64,000 nucleotides of DNA from JBNLBS01 sp050303415 (GCA_050303415.1 JBNLBS010000008.1:1-64000), one strand, 5' to 3'. Numbered from the stretch's first letter, positions 16,491 through 26,673 are shown. Numbers and translations are program-made. Notes: generated by a model from the letters alone, not told the origin.

Positions 16491-18290
16491 CTAATCGCTA
16501 TTCACTTTCAGTACCGCTAAAAACGCCTCTTGTGGAATTTCAATACTGCCCACTTGCTTCATGCGTTTTTTGCCGGCCTTTTGTTTTTCCAACAGTTTCT
16601 TCTTACGGGTAATATCACCACCATAACATTTAGCGGTAACATTTTTACGCATGGCTTTAACCGTAGAACGGGCAATAATCTTAGAACCAATCGCCGCCTG
16701 TATTGCCACCTCATACATCTGTCTTGGAATCAGTTCTTTCATTTTTTCAACCAGTTCACGGCCTCTGGTCTGACTTAAATCGCGATGTACAATCAAAGAT
16801 AAGGCATCAACCCGGTCACCATTAATCAAGACATCCAGCTTGACCAGATTCGCCTGCTGAAAACGCAAGAAGTCATAGTCAAAAGAAGCAAAACCACGAC
16901 TGACAGATTTCAAACGATCAAAGAAATCCAGCACCACTTCACTTAATGGCAATTCATAACTCAATGCAACCTGCCTGCCCGCATACTGCATATCCTTTTG
17001 CACTCCACGTTTTTCAACACATAAACTGATCACGCCGCCCAGATATTCCTGAGGTACTAAAATATTCGCTTGTATAATCGGTTCCCTGATTTCCTGAATA
17101 GTGCCAATATCAGGCAGTTTAGCCGGGTTATCGACCATTAAGATTTCATTATTATGCGTTTCCACCTCATAAATTACTGTCGGTGCAGTCGTAATCAGGT
17201 CGACATCATATTCCCGCTCCAACCGTTCCTGAATTATTTCCATATGCAGCATGCCTAAAAAGCCGCAACGAAAACCAAAACCCAAGGCCTGGGAAGTTTC
17301 CGGCTCAAAATTTAACGCCGCATCATTTAAACGTAATTTATTCAATGATTCGCGCAAATCCTCATAGTCATCCGAACTGACCGGATACAAACCGGCAAAA
17401 ACTCTCGGTTGAACGCGTTGAAAACCCTCCAATGGTTCAGCGGACGGATTATCGGTCAACGTGATGGTATCCCCCACCGGGGCACCAAAAATATCTTTAA
17501 TACCGGCAACTACAAAGCCCACTTCGCCGGTATTTAAAAGCTCCTGGTCCTTTCGTTTCGGGGTAAAAATGCCGACTTTTTCTGCAATAAACGAACGCCC
17601 GGTCGACATGATGGTGATTTTTTGTTTGCGACGCAAACTGCCATTGACAATCCTGACCAAAGACACCACACCTAAGTAACTGTCAAACCAGGAATCAATA
17701 ATCAGTGCCTGTAAAGGTCCTTTTTCATCCCCGGTTGGTGCAGGAATAACCTCCACCAATTGCTCCAATACATCCTGCACTCCCAAACCGGTTTTAGCAC
17801 TGATTTTTAAGGCATTATCGGCAGGAATGCCTATCACATCTTCAATTTCATCGATCACACGTTCTGGATCAGCTGATGGTAAATCGATTTTGTTTAATAC
17901 CGGTAAAACCTCTAGGTTTTGCTCGATTGCAGTATAACAGTTGGCTACACTCTGCGCTTCCACCCCCTGGGCCGCATCGACGACTAACAAAGCCCCTTCA
18001 CAAGCCGCTAAAGAACGCGAAACCTCATAAGAAAAATCAACATGGCCCGGGGTATCAATAAAATTAAACTGATACGTTTCACCATCTTTGGCTTTATACT
18101 CCAAAGTAACACTTTGGGCCTTGATGGTGATACCTCTTTCCCTTTCCAAATCCATTGAATCCAGAACCTGGGATTCCATTTCCCGGTCACTCAATCCACC
18201 ACAAATCTGTATAAAACGATCCGCCAATGTTGATTTTCCATGATCAATATGCGCGATGATGGAGAAATTTCTAATATGTTTTAAATCCAC
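16491..18290 (-). CDS. lepA: Elongation factor 4 (LepA)
   Basis: 599 residues, standard length. G1 AHIDHGKST, G3 DTPGHVDF and G4 NKIDLPSAD are intact. EF4-specific C-terminal sequence includes GGDITRKKKLLEKQKAGKK. LepA acts on stalled or assembling ribosomes. The start is a GTG (18290) 3 bp after the mucD stop; the ribosome-binding site is only a weak GAAAAG. Co-transcribed with lepB. Confidence 0.98.
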   Translation of the reverse strand: MDLKHIRNFSIIAHIDHGKSTLADRFIQICGGLSDREMESQVLDSMDLERERGITIKAQSVTLEYKAKDGETYQFNFIDTPGHVDFSYEVSRSLAACEGALLVVDAAQGVEAQSVANCYTAIEQNLEVLPVLNKIDLPSADPERVIDEIEDVIGIPADNALKISAKTGLGVQDVLEQLVEVIPAPTGDEKGPLQALIIDSWFDSYLGVVSLVRIVNGSLRRKQKITIMSTGRSFIAEKVGIFTPKRKDQELLNTGEVGFVVAGIKDIFGAPVGDTITLTDNPSAEPLEGFQRVQPRVFAGLYPVSSDDYEDLRESLNKLRLNDAALNFEPETSQALGFGFRCGFLGMLHMEIIQERLEREYDVDLITTAPTVIYEVETHNNEILMVDNPAKLPDIGTIQEIREPIIQANILVPQEYLGGVISLCVEKRGVQKDMQYAGRQVALSYELPLSEVVLDFFDRLKSVSRGFASFDYDFLRFQQANLVKLDVLINGDRVDALSLIVHRDLSQTRGRELVEKMKELIPRQMYEVAIQAAIGSKIIARSTVKAMRKNVTAKCYGGDITRKKKLLEKQKAGKKRMKQVGSIEIPQEAFLAVLKVNSD

Positions 18291-18293
18291 GTA

Positions 18294-19697
18294 TTACTTT
18301 TCTAGTTTAATTGCCAAAAATACCGGGCTGCCACGTCGCTGAATTAAAACTGCAATCGACTTTCCGGCCGGTAGTGATTTCACTATTTTATCAAAATCAG
18401 CCAAATCACGAATGATATTATTCTGTATCCGCAAAATTACATCACCACGCTGAATTCCAGCCTCCAAAGCAGCACCTTTATTTACCTGCTGCACCAGCAC
18501 ACCGTTTTTAGGTACATTGAGCCGCTCTCTCTGTTCAGCCGTAAGCGCTACAGCGACAACTCCGAGGCGATTGACCTGTCTTTTGCCCGGCTTATCCTCA
18601 GCAATAATTGCTTCTTCATCCGGTAACAGTCCAATTTTGACTTTAAATTCCTTACGTTTGCCCTGCCTGATAACCTTAACCGTCGCTTTTTTATCAATCG
18701 CCGTCATACCCACCATAGGTGGCAGATTGCCGGAACGGTCAATTTCATTACCATTAAATTCAACAATAATATCGCCAATTTGAATACCCGCCGCTTCCGC
18801 CGGACTGTTGGGAATCACTTTGGCAACCAAAGCACCATGAGGCCGGGACATATTAAAGGACTCGGCCAATTCCCGCGTTACATCCTGAATCTGGACACCC
18901 AGCCAGCCACGAGCCACTTTACCGTTACTTTTAATCTGCTCAACCACATTCATGACCACATGCATCGGTATAGCAAAGGACAAGCCCATATAACCGCCGG
19001 ACCGACTGTAGATTTGTGAATTAACGCCGACTACCTGACCCTGCATATTAAACAAGGGTCCACCTGAATTACCGGGGTTAATGGCGACATCAGTCTGAAT
19101 AAACGGTACATAGTTACCACCCGGCAAACTGCGTCCCTTAGCACTGACAATACCTGCTGTCACTGATTGATCAAAACCAAATGGAGAACCGATTGCCAGC
19201 ACCCATTCACCGACCTGCAAATCTTCTGCCGAGCCAATATTAACCACTGGCAAATCATCAGCCTCAACCTTTAATAAAGCAACGTCGGTACGCGAGTCCG
19301 AGCCAATCACCTTGGCTAAAAATTCCCGTCTGTCGGTTAACTTAACGACAATTTCATCGGCATCCTTTACCACATGATGATTGGTTAACACATAACCATC
19401 AGCGGAAATAATAAATCCGGAGCCTAACGACTTGGTTTCCCTGGGAACAGGCGCAAACCCACGCCCCGGATTACCAAAAAAATGCTTAAATAATTCTTCC
19501 ATTTCAGGCGGTAGAGTGTCTGGCATTTGCTGAATATCAGGCTCATCTTCCTTGTTTCCCACATTATGCGTGGTACTGATATTTACAACAGCCACCCCAT
19601 TTTCTTTTACCATTTGAGTAAAATCAGGCAATTGTGCCAATGCACTTTGCATAAATATCAATGTGATAAAAAAAGTCAGATAACGCTTTTTAAACAT
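18294..19697 (-). CDS. mucD: DegP/MucD-type periplasmic serine protease
   Basis: 467 residues from the ATG at 19697, chosen for the GGAGG 4 bases before it; a longer frame adds 15 residues that would precede the signal peptide. The signal peptide MFKKRYLTFFITLIFMQS ends at ALA. The trypsin-like triad lies in TNHHVV (His), TDVALL (Asp) and NPGNSGGP (Ser). Two PDZ domains follow, with GWLGVQIQDV and GVLVQQVNKG. It degrades or refolds damaged envelope proteins. Its place behind rseC in a sigma-E operon matches mucD of Pseudomonas. Confidence 0.93.
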   Translation of the reverse strand: MFKKRYLTFFITLIFMQSALAQLPDFTQMVKENGVAVVNISTTHNVGNKEDEPDIQQMPDTLPPEMEELFKHFFGNPGRGFAPVPRETKSLGSGFIISADGYVLTNHHVVKDADEIVVKLTDRREFLAKVIGSDSRTDVALLKVEADDLPVVNIGSAEDLQVGEWVLAIGSPFGFDQSVTAGIVSAKGRSLPGGNYVPFIQTDVAINPGNSGGPLFNMQGQVVGVNSQIYSRSGGYMGLSFAIPMHVVMNVVEQIKSNGKVARGWLGVQIQDVTRELAESFNMSRPHGALVAKVIPNSPAEAAGIQIGDIIVEFNGNEIDRSGNLPPMVGMTAIDKKATVKVIRQGKRKEFKVKIGLLPDEEAIIAEDKPGKRQVNRLGVVAVALTAEQRERLNVPKNGVLVQQVNKGAALEAGIQRGDVILRIQNNIIRDLADFDKIVKSLPAGKSIAVLIQRRGSPVFLAIKLEK

Positions 19698-19800
19698 ATT
19701 TCCTCCACACATAAAACCACTCAACCGATGATCGGCACTCACCCATCACAGTTTTTCTCAGCTAACATAAAAAACAGAAAATTCCGAACTAAATACCCAG

Positions 19801-20241
19801 TTATAACTTTTTAATAACAACCGGACTGATAAAAGACTGACTCAACAATAAAAACTGCAGTTTACTGTTAAATAACAGAACTATAAAAAGAAAAATAAAT
19901 GCTGTAACCGCACTCAACAAATCGGCATCTACAGCAGTTATCCATTCGGATAAGGCCAAACCTAAACCGGCACCTAAAAACAATGCCAACAAAGGCAGTA
20001 GATAAACCAGAGCGGAGCCTTGAATTAACTTACCTTCATCAACCCCAATCAATACTTTATCGCCCCGGTTTAAAGCAAACTCCGAAACCACTTCCAAAGC
20101 TTGGCGTTTTACCATTTTATTCAAAACCGAGGTTGAACAACCGGCACTTTGACTGCATCCGGAGCAGGCTTTATCAGGCATGGATTGTACCCAGTACCGA
20201 TTCCCGTCAACTGATGAAACCATTGCTTCAACTTCAATCAT
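19801..20241 (-). CDS. rseC: RseC/MucC-family membrane protein
   Basis: 146 residues from the ATG at 20241 (MIEVEAMV), which fits the family start; the upstream extension lacks resemblance. The N-terminal domain carries a cysteine cluster C-x2-C-x5-C (CSGCSQSAGC), suited to an iron-sulfur or redox site. Two membrane segments follow (LVYLLPLLALFLGAGLG and LSAVTAFIFLFIVLL). RseC has roles in sigma-E control and in the SoxR-reducing system. It overlaps the rseB end by 8 bp. Confidence 0.9.
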   Translation of the reverse strand: MIEVEAMVSSVDGNRYWVQSMPDKACSGCSQSAGCSTSVLNKMVKRQALEVVSEFALNRGDKVLIGVDEGKLIQGSALVYLLPLLALFLGAGLGLALSEWITAVDADLLSAVTAFIFLFIVLLFNSKLQFLLLSQSFISPVVIKKL

Positions 20242-21196
20242 ATGATTCTCGCAATCGAATACTATTGGCAATATACTCAACCGCCTTTTGCGGCACTTCA
20301 CCCATTACCGTCAATAAATAATTATCCAGCTGTTTGCTATAAGCGTTAATAGCGCCCACCGAACGAGGTCCTAGAGGCATATCCTGTTTTTCCAGATCAA
20401 GATAGACAGAAATTGCAGAAAAACCATCGGTCAGCAATAAATGTTCAACTTCCTGTTTGGAGTTGTGCATAATCATGCGCATAAAAAATTTTACTTCAAA
20501 CCCGGCCGGAATCTGACTAAAGCCAATTTTTGCCTGTTGTTCCGGTAAAGATTGCATTTTATGGATATGTTCGACTTTCTTACCTTCTACGGCTTTTTCC
20601 AAATCAACAAAAGCTAATTGATCCTTTACTTCCACATCAGTAAAAATCACTTGCTGCAATGTGGTATTGTCCGCCGAATAAACTTCAATTTTTAAAGGTA
20701 AAAACAGTTTTTTCTCCAGCCATATTTTTCTGGCATAACGAAACTGATCCTTTGGCTGAACATGAACAACATAGGCCGGCAACATTGCCACCTGTTCTTC
20801 ACCGGATATAAATAAATCATAAAATTGTGTTAATGACTGGATATTATCAGGTAAATCAATCAAAAATGAGCGACCGAAAGGCCTATGATCGACCAGAATT
20901 TTTCCACTGTTTTTGAAGATACAACTGACCATACCATTCGCCCTGACCACCTCCCTGAGAGGTGAATTAAGCGATAACAGTCGTTCCTGTTGCTTGCCAT
21001 TTTCGACCGCATGAAAATACTTGAGTGTTTCTAAATTACCGTTTTTTAAGAATGCAACCGTACCCTGAAAATTTAGTTTTGTCATTGCATCGGTCATATT
21101 AACTAACGCCTGGATTGCATTCGGCTGATTTTCTGCCGCGAAAACGGAACACGCACCCAACAACCAGATTCCTAACACAAAACAACGCATAATCAC
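20234..21196 (-). CDS. rseB: Sigma-E regulatory protein RseB/MucB
   Basis: 320 residues. A signal peptide (MIMRCFVLGIWLLGACSVFAAE) precedes a lipoprotein-sensing LolA-like N-terminal domain, which includes NFQGTVAFLKNGNLETLKYFHAVENG. The smaller C-terminal domain has the GAINAYSKQLDNYLLTVMGEVP tail typical of MucB. RseB binds the periplasmic part of RseA and shields it from cleavage until lipopolysaccharide or lipids displace it. The start is a GTG at 21196 with AGGA 6 bases before; the ATG two codons later is the alternative. It begins 3 bp after rseA. Confidence 0.94.
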   Translation of the reverse strand: MIMRCFVLGIWLLGACSVFAAENQPNAIQALVNMTDAMTKLNFQGTVAFLKNGNLETLKYFHAVENGKQQERLLSLNSPLREVVRANGMVSCIFKNSGKILVDHRPFGRSFLIDLPDNIQSLTQFYDLFISGEEQVAMLPAYVVHVQPKDQFRYARKIWLEKKLFLPLKIEVYSADNTTLQQVIFTDVEVKDQLAFVDLEKAVEGKKVEHIHKMQSLPEQQAKIGFSQIPAGFEVKFFMRMIMHNSKQEVEHLLLTDGFSAISVYLDLEKQDMPLGPRSVGAINAYSKQLDNYLLTVMGEVPQKAVEYIANSIRLRESYD

Positions 21197-21198
21197 TT

Positions 21199-21726
21199 TT
21201 ATTCCTGACCATAACCCGCTAGGCGGGCATAGGGTAATGGTGCTACCTCACCATTGGTGTACAAACTATCATTATGAGCCTGTAGATATTCATTAAATCG
21301 TTCATTAAACGGTTTCTGATTTATTTTTTCATTGATTTTATCGACTTCGGTCGTTTTTTCAGCCACCACCAAAGATGACTTGAACTTTACCTCACCGCTA
21401 TCCATACCACTTCCCACAAGAACGGCTACAGCTGTAACTGTCGCAGCGAGTGCCAACAGACTTTTCTGCAAAAACCGGGGTTGTTTTTTCTGCGGAAGAA
21501 AATAAGTCGGCTCTTTGGCAATCTCCTGACTGATTCGACTGACAAAGCCCACATCCGCGGATAAAAAACTTTCCGCCTTTAAACTATGACTGATGGCCTC
21601 GTACCTGGCCATTGTTTGGGATAATTTCTCCTGCTGCTTTATATTGGCCAATAAGCTTAAAGCCTCTTCATGATCAAGCTCGTTATCAATAAGTAGAGAA
21701 ATTTTCTGATCTAAATCTTGTCGCAT
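21199..21726 (-). CDS. rseA: Anti-sigma-E factor RseA
   Basis: 175 residues from the ATG at 21726; a TTG codon just before it is less likely. The N-terminal cytoplasmic part reads RQDLDQKISLLIDNELDHE, the RseA/MucA sigma-binding form. A single membrane segment lies at about 90-108 (LALAATVTAVAVLVGSG), with a periplasmic tail of about 65 residues. It holds RpoE inactive at the inner membrane and is destroyed by regulated proteolysis. It starts 12 bp after rpoE. Low overall conservation is normal for this family. Confidence 0.92.
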   Translation of the reverse strand: MRQDLDQKISLLIDNELDHEEALSLLANIKQQEKLSQTMARYEAISHSLKAESFLSADVGFVSRISQEIAKEPTYFLPQKKQPRFLQKSLLALAATVTAVAVLVGSGMDSGEVKFKSSLVVAEKTTEVDKINEKINQKPFNERFNEYLQAHNDSLYTNGEVAPLPYARLAGYGQE

Positions 21727-21738
21727 CAAAAATTACCG

Positions 21739-22329
21739 TTAATCTAGCAGTGAGGTTAATTTATTATCAATCGTTTCCCGCGCTCTAAAAATACGCGATC
21801 TTACTGTTCCAATAGGACAATCCATGGCCTGTGCAATTTCTTCATAACTCATGCCTTCAAACTCACGTAACATTATTGCCGTACGCATATCTTCCGGCAT
21901 TGTCTCAATTGCGGCATTAATAACCGAAACAATTTCATCATTCATAAGTAATTTATCCGGTGTTTCCTCAGCTTTTAGCTGAGGTGCATTTTCAACCTGT
22001 TCGGCATCCTGAATATCAACCTGATAATCTACATTTCTTCTTGATCGAGCGACCAAATAATTTTTTGCGGTATTGATCGCAATACGATATAACCAAGTAT
22101 AAAAAGCGCTATCACCACGAAAGTTGGCTAAGGCTCTATAGGCTTTAATAAATGCCTCTTGAGCAACATCCTGTGCCTCGCTGGGATCTTTAACATAACG
22201 GTTAACCAGCTGAATAATTTTATGTTGATACTTGATAACCAACAAATCATAAGCCGATTTGTCACCTTGTTGCACACGCAACACTAGATCCTTATCAAGC
22301 AGCTCACCAGGCCTTGTTTTCTTATTCAC
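21739..22329 (-). CDS. rpoE: Extracytoplasmic-stress sigma factor RpoE (AlgU)
   Basis: 196 residues. Sigma region 2 has DLLVIKYQHKIIQLV, AQEAFIKAYRAL and FYTWLYRIAINTAKNYL; region 4 has REFEGMSYEEIAQAMDCPIGTVRSRIFRAR. It directs transcription of envelope-stress genes. The start is a GTG at 22329; the leader is short and no strong ribosome-binding site is seen. The gene is first of a 12-gene minus-strand run and has a sigma-E promoter of its own, so it is probably autoregulated. Confidence 0.97.
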   Translation of the reverse strand: MNKKTRPGELLDKDLVLRVQQGDKSAYDLLVIKYQHKIIQLVNRYVKDPSEAQDVAQEAFIKAYRALANFRGDSAFYTWLYRIAINTAKNYLVARSRRNVDYQVDIQDAEQVENAPQLKAEETPDKLLMNDEIVSVINAAIETMPEDMRTAIMLREFEGMSYEEIAQAMDCPIGTVRSRIFRARETIDNKLTSLLD

Positions 22330-22350
22330 AGATAGCGTCGGCTAATCAAA

Positions 22351-22376
22351 TTGACAGAAATAAACGACATAAGTTC
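22351..22376 (-). promoter_or_regulatory. Sigma-E type promoter of rpoE
   Basis: On the minus strand GAACTT (22376-22371) is followed after 16 bases by TCAA (22354-22351), then the rpoE GTG 22 bases on. This matches the sigma-E consensus GAACTT-N16-TCnAA and lies where autoregulation is expected. The predicted transcript would have a leader of about 15 bases. Confidence 0.75.
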
Positions 22377-22513
22377 TCACAATCAGGAAAAAATAAATTG
22401 ATCTCGTTCAAAAAAGCATTATTATCCATTATCAACGACACATAAGCCAATTTACCATTACTTTTCACAGTTAATTTATATTACTTAGCTAAAACAAAAT
22501 ACACCCACTTTGC

Positions 22514-24112
22514 ATGTCACATTCCAATCAATTTGATGTTCTGATCATCGGCAGCGGCGGTGCTGGTCTAAGTTTAGCACTAAAACTCGCCGACCATGCA
22601 CATGTAGCCGTATTATCCAAATTCCGTTTAACGGAAGGCAGCACTTATTATGCCCAAGGCGGTATTTCTGCCGTTCTGGATGCCCACGACTCCATAGAGT
22701 CTCATATTGAAGACACCTTAAATGCCGGTGCCGGACTATGCGACCCGGAAATTGTTAAACTAACTGTGTCTCATGGTAAATCGTCTATTGACTGGCTTAG
22801 AAAGCAAGGCGTTGTTTTTACCGAGGAACGCAGTCAAAATGGTAAAAAGCAACTGCATTTAAACCGTGAAGGCGGTCATTCTCATCGTCGTATCGTTCAT
22901 AGCGATGACGCCACCGGTAAAGCAGTCTCTTTGTCGTTGATTCAACAAGCACAACAGCACGCAAACATTAAATTGTTTGAAGACCACAATGTAGTTGATT
23001 TAATTTCCAGCAAACCGGAAAACAACCAGCCACAAAGAGTAATCGGTGCTTATGTCCTTGATACACAAAAAGGTTGTGTAAAATCCATTGCAGCTCGCAT
23101 CATTGTGCTGGCAACCGGTGGCGCCAGTAAAGTTTATTTGTACAGCACTAATCCACATGGTTCTACTGGCGATGGCATGGCTCTGGCATGGCGAGCCGGT
23201 TGCCGCATCAGCAATATGGAATTTATGCAGTTTCATCCAACCTGCCTTTACCATCCCCATGCCCATTCATTTTTAATCAGCGAGGCCGTCAGAGGTGAAG
23301 GCGGCAAACTCATCCTGCCTGACGGGTCGCCATTTATGCACAATTTCGACCCGAGGGCAGAATTGGCACCGCGCGACATTGTTGCTCGCGCCATTGATCA
23401 TGAAATTAAGAAACGCGGTATCGATTGTGTTTATCTGGACATTAGTCATAAACCTGAAAGCTTTATCCGCAAACACTTCCCCACAATTTATCAGCAGTGT
23501 CTGAAATTTGATATCGACATTACCAAACAACCCATACCGGTAGTTCCCGCAGCACATTACACCTGTGGCGGCGTAATAACCGACAGTTATGCCCGTACCG
23601 ATATCGACCGCCTTTATGCCATTGGCGAAGTAGCCTGTACCGGTTTGCATGGCGCCAATCGAATGGCCAGTAATTCATTATTGGAATGCCTGGTTTTTGC
23701 CGAGCGCGCCAGCCAGGATATTTTACGCATCCTACCTGAAACACCTGATTGCGAACTTTTACCGGAATGGGATGAATCTCAGGTCAGCGATTCGGATGAA
23801 GAGGTCGTGGTGTCACACAACTGGGACGAATTACGCCGTTTTATGTGGGACTACGTCGGCATCGTCCGCACCAATAAACGTTTAAGTAGAGCAATGAGCC
23901 GCTTGCAATTACTGAAAAAAGAAATTGAAGAATATTATGGCAATTTTCGTGTCACCAGTGACCTGTTGGAATTACGTAATCTGGTGATAGTTGCCGAACT
24001 GATTGTTCGTTGCGCCCAACAACGCAAAGAAAGCCGAGGACTACATTATACGCTTGACTATCCTGAAAAAGACGATAGCACTCCGGCTAAAAACACCATC
24101 CTTAAGCCATGA
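22514..24112 (+). CDS. nadB: L-aspartate oxidase
   Basis: 532 residues, normal length. The FAD-binding GSGGAGLSLAL motif lies near residue 13, with STYYAQGGISAVL and TCGGVITDSYARTDIDRLYAIGE further on. The C-terminal helical domain of succinate-dehydrogenase-like flavoproteins is present. NadB oxidises L-aspartate to iminoaspartate for NAD synthesis. It is divergent from rpoE, an arrangement shared with other gammaproteobacteria. It is convergent with the Lon-like protease; nadA and nadC are not in the window. Confidence 0.97.
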   Translation: MSHSNQFDVLIIGSGGAGLSLALKLADHAHVAVLSKFRLTEGSTYYAQGGISAVLDAHDSIESHIEDTLNAGAGLCDPEIVKLTVSHGKSSIDWLRKQGVVFTEERSQNGKKQLHLNREGGHSHRRIVHSDDATGKAVSLSLIQQAQQHANIKLFEDHNVVDLISSKPENNQPQRVIGAYVLDTQKGCVKSIAARIIVLATGGASKVYLYSTNPHGSTGDGMALAWRAGCRISNMEFMQFHPTCLYHPHAHSFLISEAVRGEGGKLILPDGSPFMHNFDPRAELAPRDIVARAIDHEIKKRGIDCVYLDISHKPESFIRKHFPTIYQQCLKFDIDITKQPIPVVPAAHYTCGGVITDSYARTDIDRLYAIGEVACTGLHGANRMASNSLLECLVFAERASQDILRILPETPDCELLPEWDESQVSDSDEEVVVSHNWDELRRFMWDYVGIVRTNKRLSRAMSRLQLLKKEIEEYYGNFRVTSDLLELRNLVIVAELIVRCAQQRKESRGLHYTLDYPEKDDSTPAKNTILKP

Positions 24113-24193
24113 AATAGTCAATATACAGGTACTTGCAATACTATCGCCAAGCCTTACCGGCCTGGCAGCTGCACGCTATGTGTTTAAAAGCAC

Positions 24194-26593
24194 TCAGGAT
24201 TTATTTTCAGAGCTAACAAATTGCTGCTTAATATCGGTAAAGTTCATTAATTGCGCCTGAACCTTATGATTAAAACTGCCTTCGGGAAACTCACCCTGCT
24301 CATTCGCCTCACCGGCTTCCATATCAGTTAAATACTGCAAGGCCTCATCAGCAGTTTCTACCGCATAAATACTGAACTGGCCATTTTTGGCGGCATGTAC
24401 CACATCCCAGCGCAACATTAAATATTTAACATTGCTGGCCGGAATAATCACCCCTTGTGTACCGGTTAAGCCCTTCTTATTACAAATATCGAAAAAGCCT
24501 TCTATTTTCTCATTCACCCCGCCGATCGGCTGCACCTGCCCAAGCTGATTGATAGAACCGGTTATAGCCAGATCCTGCCGCAAAGGCACATCGGCCAATG
24601 AAGATAAAATCACGCATAATTCAGCCAATGAGGCACTGTCCCCCTCGACTTGGCCATAAGACTGCTCGAAAACCAGGCTGGCTGTCACCGAAAATGGGGT
24701 TTTACGGGCATACCGGGACGCGATAAAACTGGATAAAATCAATACCCCTTTGGAATGAATGGAGCCGCCCAGTTCGGTTTCCCGTTCTATATCCACTACC
24801 TTACCGCTGCCTAAACGAGTCGTGGCTGTAATCCGACTGGGTTGGCCAAACATAAATTCACCTAACTGCAATACGGACAAGCCGTTGACCTGAGCAACCA
24901 CTTTATCTTCGACATCAATCAGTACCGTGCCGCGATGAATATTCTCGTAAAACTTTTCTCTTATTCGGTCCAGTCGATAAATTTTTTGTTCTATAGCCTG
25001 CTGCACATCACTGCTGGCGACAATATCATGGCCATTAAATTTGGCCCAATAATCCGACTCGGTCAACAAGTCTCTAATACTACGCAAATGCGTAGTCATC
25101 TTTTCGGCATCACCTGTAATCCTGGCACTTTGCTCAATAATTCTGGCAACTGCTTGCGGGCTTAACGGCCTTAGCTTCTCCTTTCTGGCAATAGTCGCCA
25201 GCAGGCGGGCATAATCGAGTTCTGTATTTTCACGATCGATTGTATCATCAAAGTCAGCGGCTATTTTAAACAGGTCCTGAAATTCAGGATCGTATTGATT
25301 TAAAATATAATAAATCAGGCGATCGCCATAAATGATTACTTTAATATCCAGCGGAATGGTTTCCGGCTCTAATGTTGAACCGCTGACCAGGCTAAGAGCC
25401 CTCTCCAACGATTCAATTCGAATTTCACCCGATTGCAATGTTCTCTTTAAACATTCCCATGCATAAGGCTGCATTAACAGCTTACGTGCATCCAGAATCA
25501 GATAGCCGCCATTCGCTTTATGAAAAGCGCCAGGCTTAATCATGGTGAAATCAGTCATCAATGCCCCCATATAGGCCTGATGTTCTATCCGGCCCAATAA
25601 ATTGGCATAATTCGGATGGTCTTCTAGAATAACCGGAGCGGCTTTCTTATCACCATTACTGATAATCAGATTAACTTTATAACGTTTGAATGGATTATTA
25701 TCCTGGGCAGGATTCTCCATAAAAGGCAGTATTTGTTCCCGATGCGGAATAAAGTCTCGCACATGCTGCAGGATATCGGCATGGACATCTTTCAAATAAG
25801 CTGAAACCTTCGGGTAATCGGAATAATCATGCTTCACATCGTCAATCGAGTGATTGACTGCCAGAGCAGCCACCTCCTGATTAATATTTTGCAATTGGCG
25901 TTTGGCTTCCTTACGCCATTGAGGGAATTTTTTTAGCAGCTTTTGCAGGCGCTGCTGCAGATCAAGAATGTTTTTTTGAAATTCTTTCTGTTGTTTTTTA
26001 TCCAGTTTATTGAATTGTTCCGAACTAATGACATTATTCTCTTCATCAACCGGAGCAAAGGCATAACCGCTTGGCGTTTCGGTCAAGATAATTTTAGACT
26101 CAACCGCTTCATCCCTTAATTGATTGATTTCATTCACCTCACGCTGACGGTATTCCTCTTCAACTTTCTCCACTTTGGAACGGTATTCGTCACCGTCAAA
26201 AGCCGCCGGCATGGCGATACTGAGCTCATCGATCAGTTTCTCCATATCCTGTTGGAACATTTTGCCTTTTCCGGCCGGAAACTCAATTGCAGACGGCATA
26301 GAAGGCTCGGAGAAGTTATTGACATAACACCAGTCTGAAGGTGTCGCCTGCAACGCAGCCTCATGATTGACCAATTGGCGAATAGTGCTCAGCTTGCCGG
26401 TACCGGCAGGAGCCAGGGCAAAGATATTGTAACCCTGGTGATTGATACGTACACCAAATTGAATGGATTCGATGGCTCGATCCTGACCGATAAACAACTC
26501 CATATCTTCAAGCTCATCGGTACTTTTAAAGTTAAAACATTCAATATGACATGACTTATAAAGTTGTTTAGCATCCAGCGCTGATTTTTTCAT
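24194..26593 (-). CDS. Lon-like AAA+ protease (LonB/YcbZ type)
   Basis: 799 residues. The N-terminal region contains a Walker-A-like APAGTGKLST (about 60-69). A long charged coiled-coil insert (about 140-260) follows, then the rest of the ATPase region. The C-terminal Lon protease domain has the catalytic Ser in VEGDSASLAEL and the catalytic Lys in GGVNEKIEGFF. No membrane segment is seen, unlike archaeal LonB. This matches the bacterial YcbZ/LonH-like group rather than classical Lon, as the Lon N-domain is missing. Its substrates are unknown. It converges with nadB, with 81 bp between stops. Confidence 0.88.
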   Translation of the reverse strand: MKKSALDAKQLYKSCHIECFNFKSTDELEDMELFIGQDRAIESIQFGVRINHQGYNIFALAPAGTGKLSTIRQLVNHEAALQATPSDWCYVNNFSEPSMPSAIEFPAGKGKMFQQDMEKLIDELSIAMPAAFDGDEYRSKVEKVEEEYRQREVNEINQLRDEAVESKIILTETPSGYAFAPVDEENNVISSEQFNKLDKKQQKEFQKNILDLQQRLQKLLKKFPQWRKEAKRQLQNINQEVAALAVNHSIDDVKHDYSDYPKVSAYLKDVHADILQHVRDFIPHREQILPFMENPAQDNNPFKRYKVNLIISNGDKKAAPVILEDHPNYANLLGRIEHQAYMGALMTDFTMIKPGAFHKANGGYLILDARKLLMQPYAWECLKRTLQSGEIRIESLERALSLVSGSTLEPETIPLDIKVIIYGDRLIYYILNQYDPEFQDLFKIAADFDDTIDRENTELDYARLLATIARKEKLRPLSPQAVARIIEQSARITGDAEKMTTHLRSIRDLLTESDYWAKFNGHDIVASSDVQQAIEQKIYRLDRIREKFYENIHRGTVLIDVEDKVVAQVNGLSVLQLGEFMFGQPSRITATTRLGSGKVVDIERETELGGSIHSKGVLILSSFIASRYARKTPFSVTASLVFEQSYGQVEGDSASLAELCVILSSLADVPLRQDLAITGSINQLGQVQPIGGVNEKIEGFFDICNKKGLTGTQGVIIPASNVKYLMLRWDVVHAAKNGQFSIYAVETADEALQYLTDMEAGEANEQGEFPEGSFNHKVQAQLMNFTDIKQQFVSSENKS

Positions 26594-26673
26594 TTTAATC
26601 TTTCAGGTTGAAACGAAATGATTGGTTTAAAAAATAATAGCACAGGCTAAAAGAAAATGATCCTGACAAGCCT

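Noticed and set aside
19743..19800. Sigma-E promoter before mucD
   Set aside because: GGAATTTT and AGCTGA are only loosely spaced like the consensus; the -35 lacks the C of GAACTT and the match is too weak to call.
24003..24260. Plus-strand frame between nadB and the Lon-like gene
   Set aside because: Most of it overlaps the ends of both genes in other frames, and its sequence shows no family resemblance.
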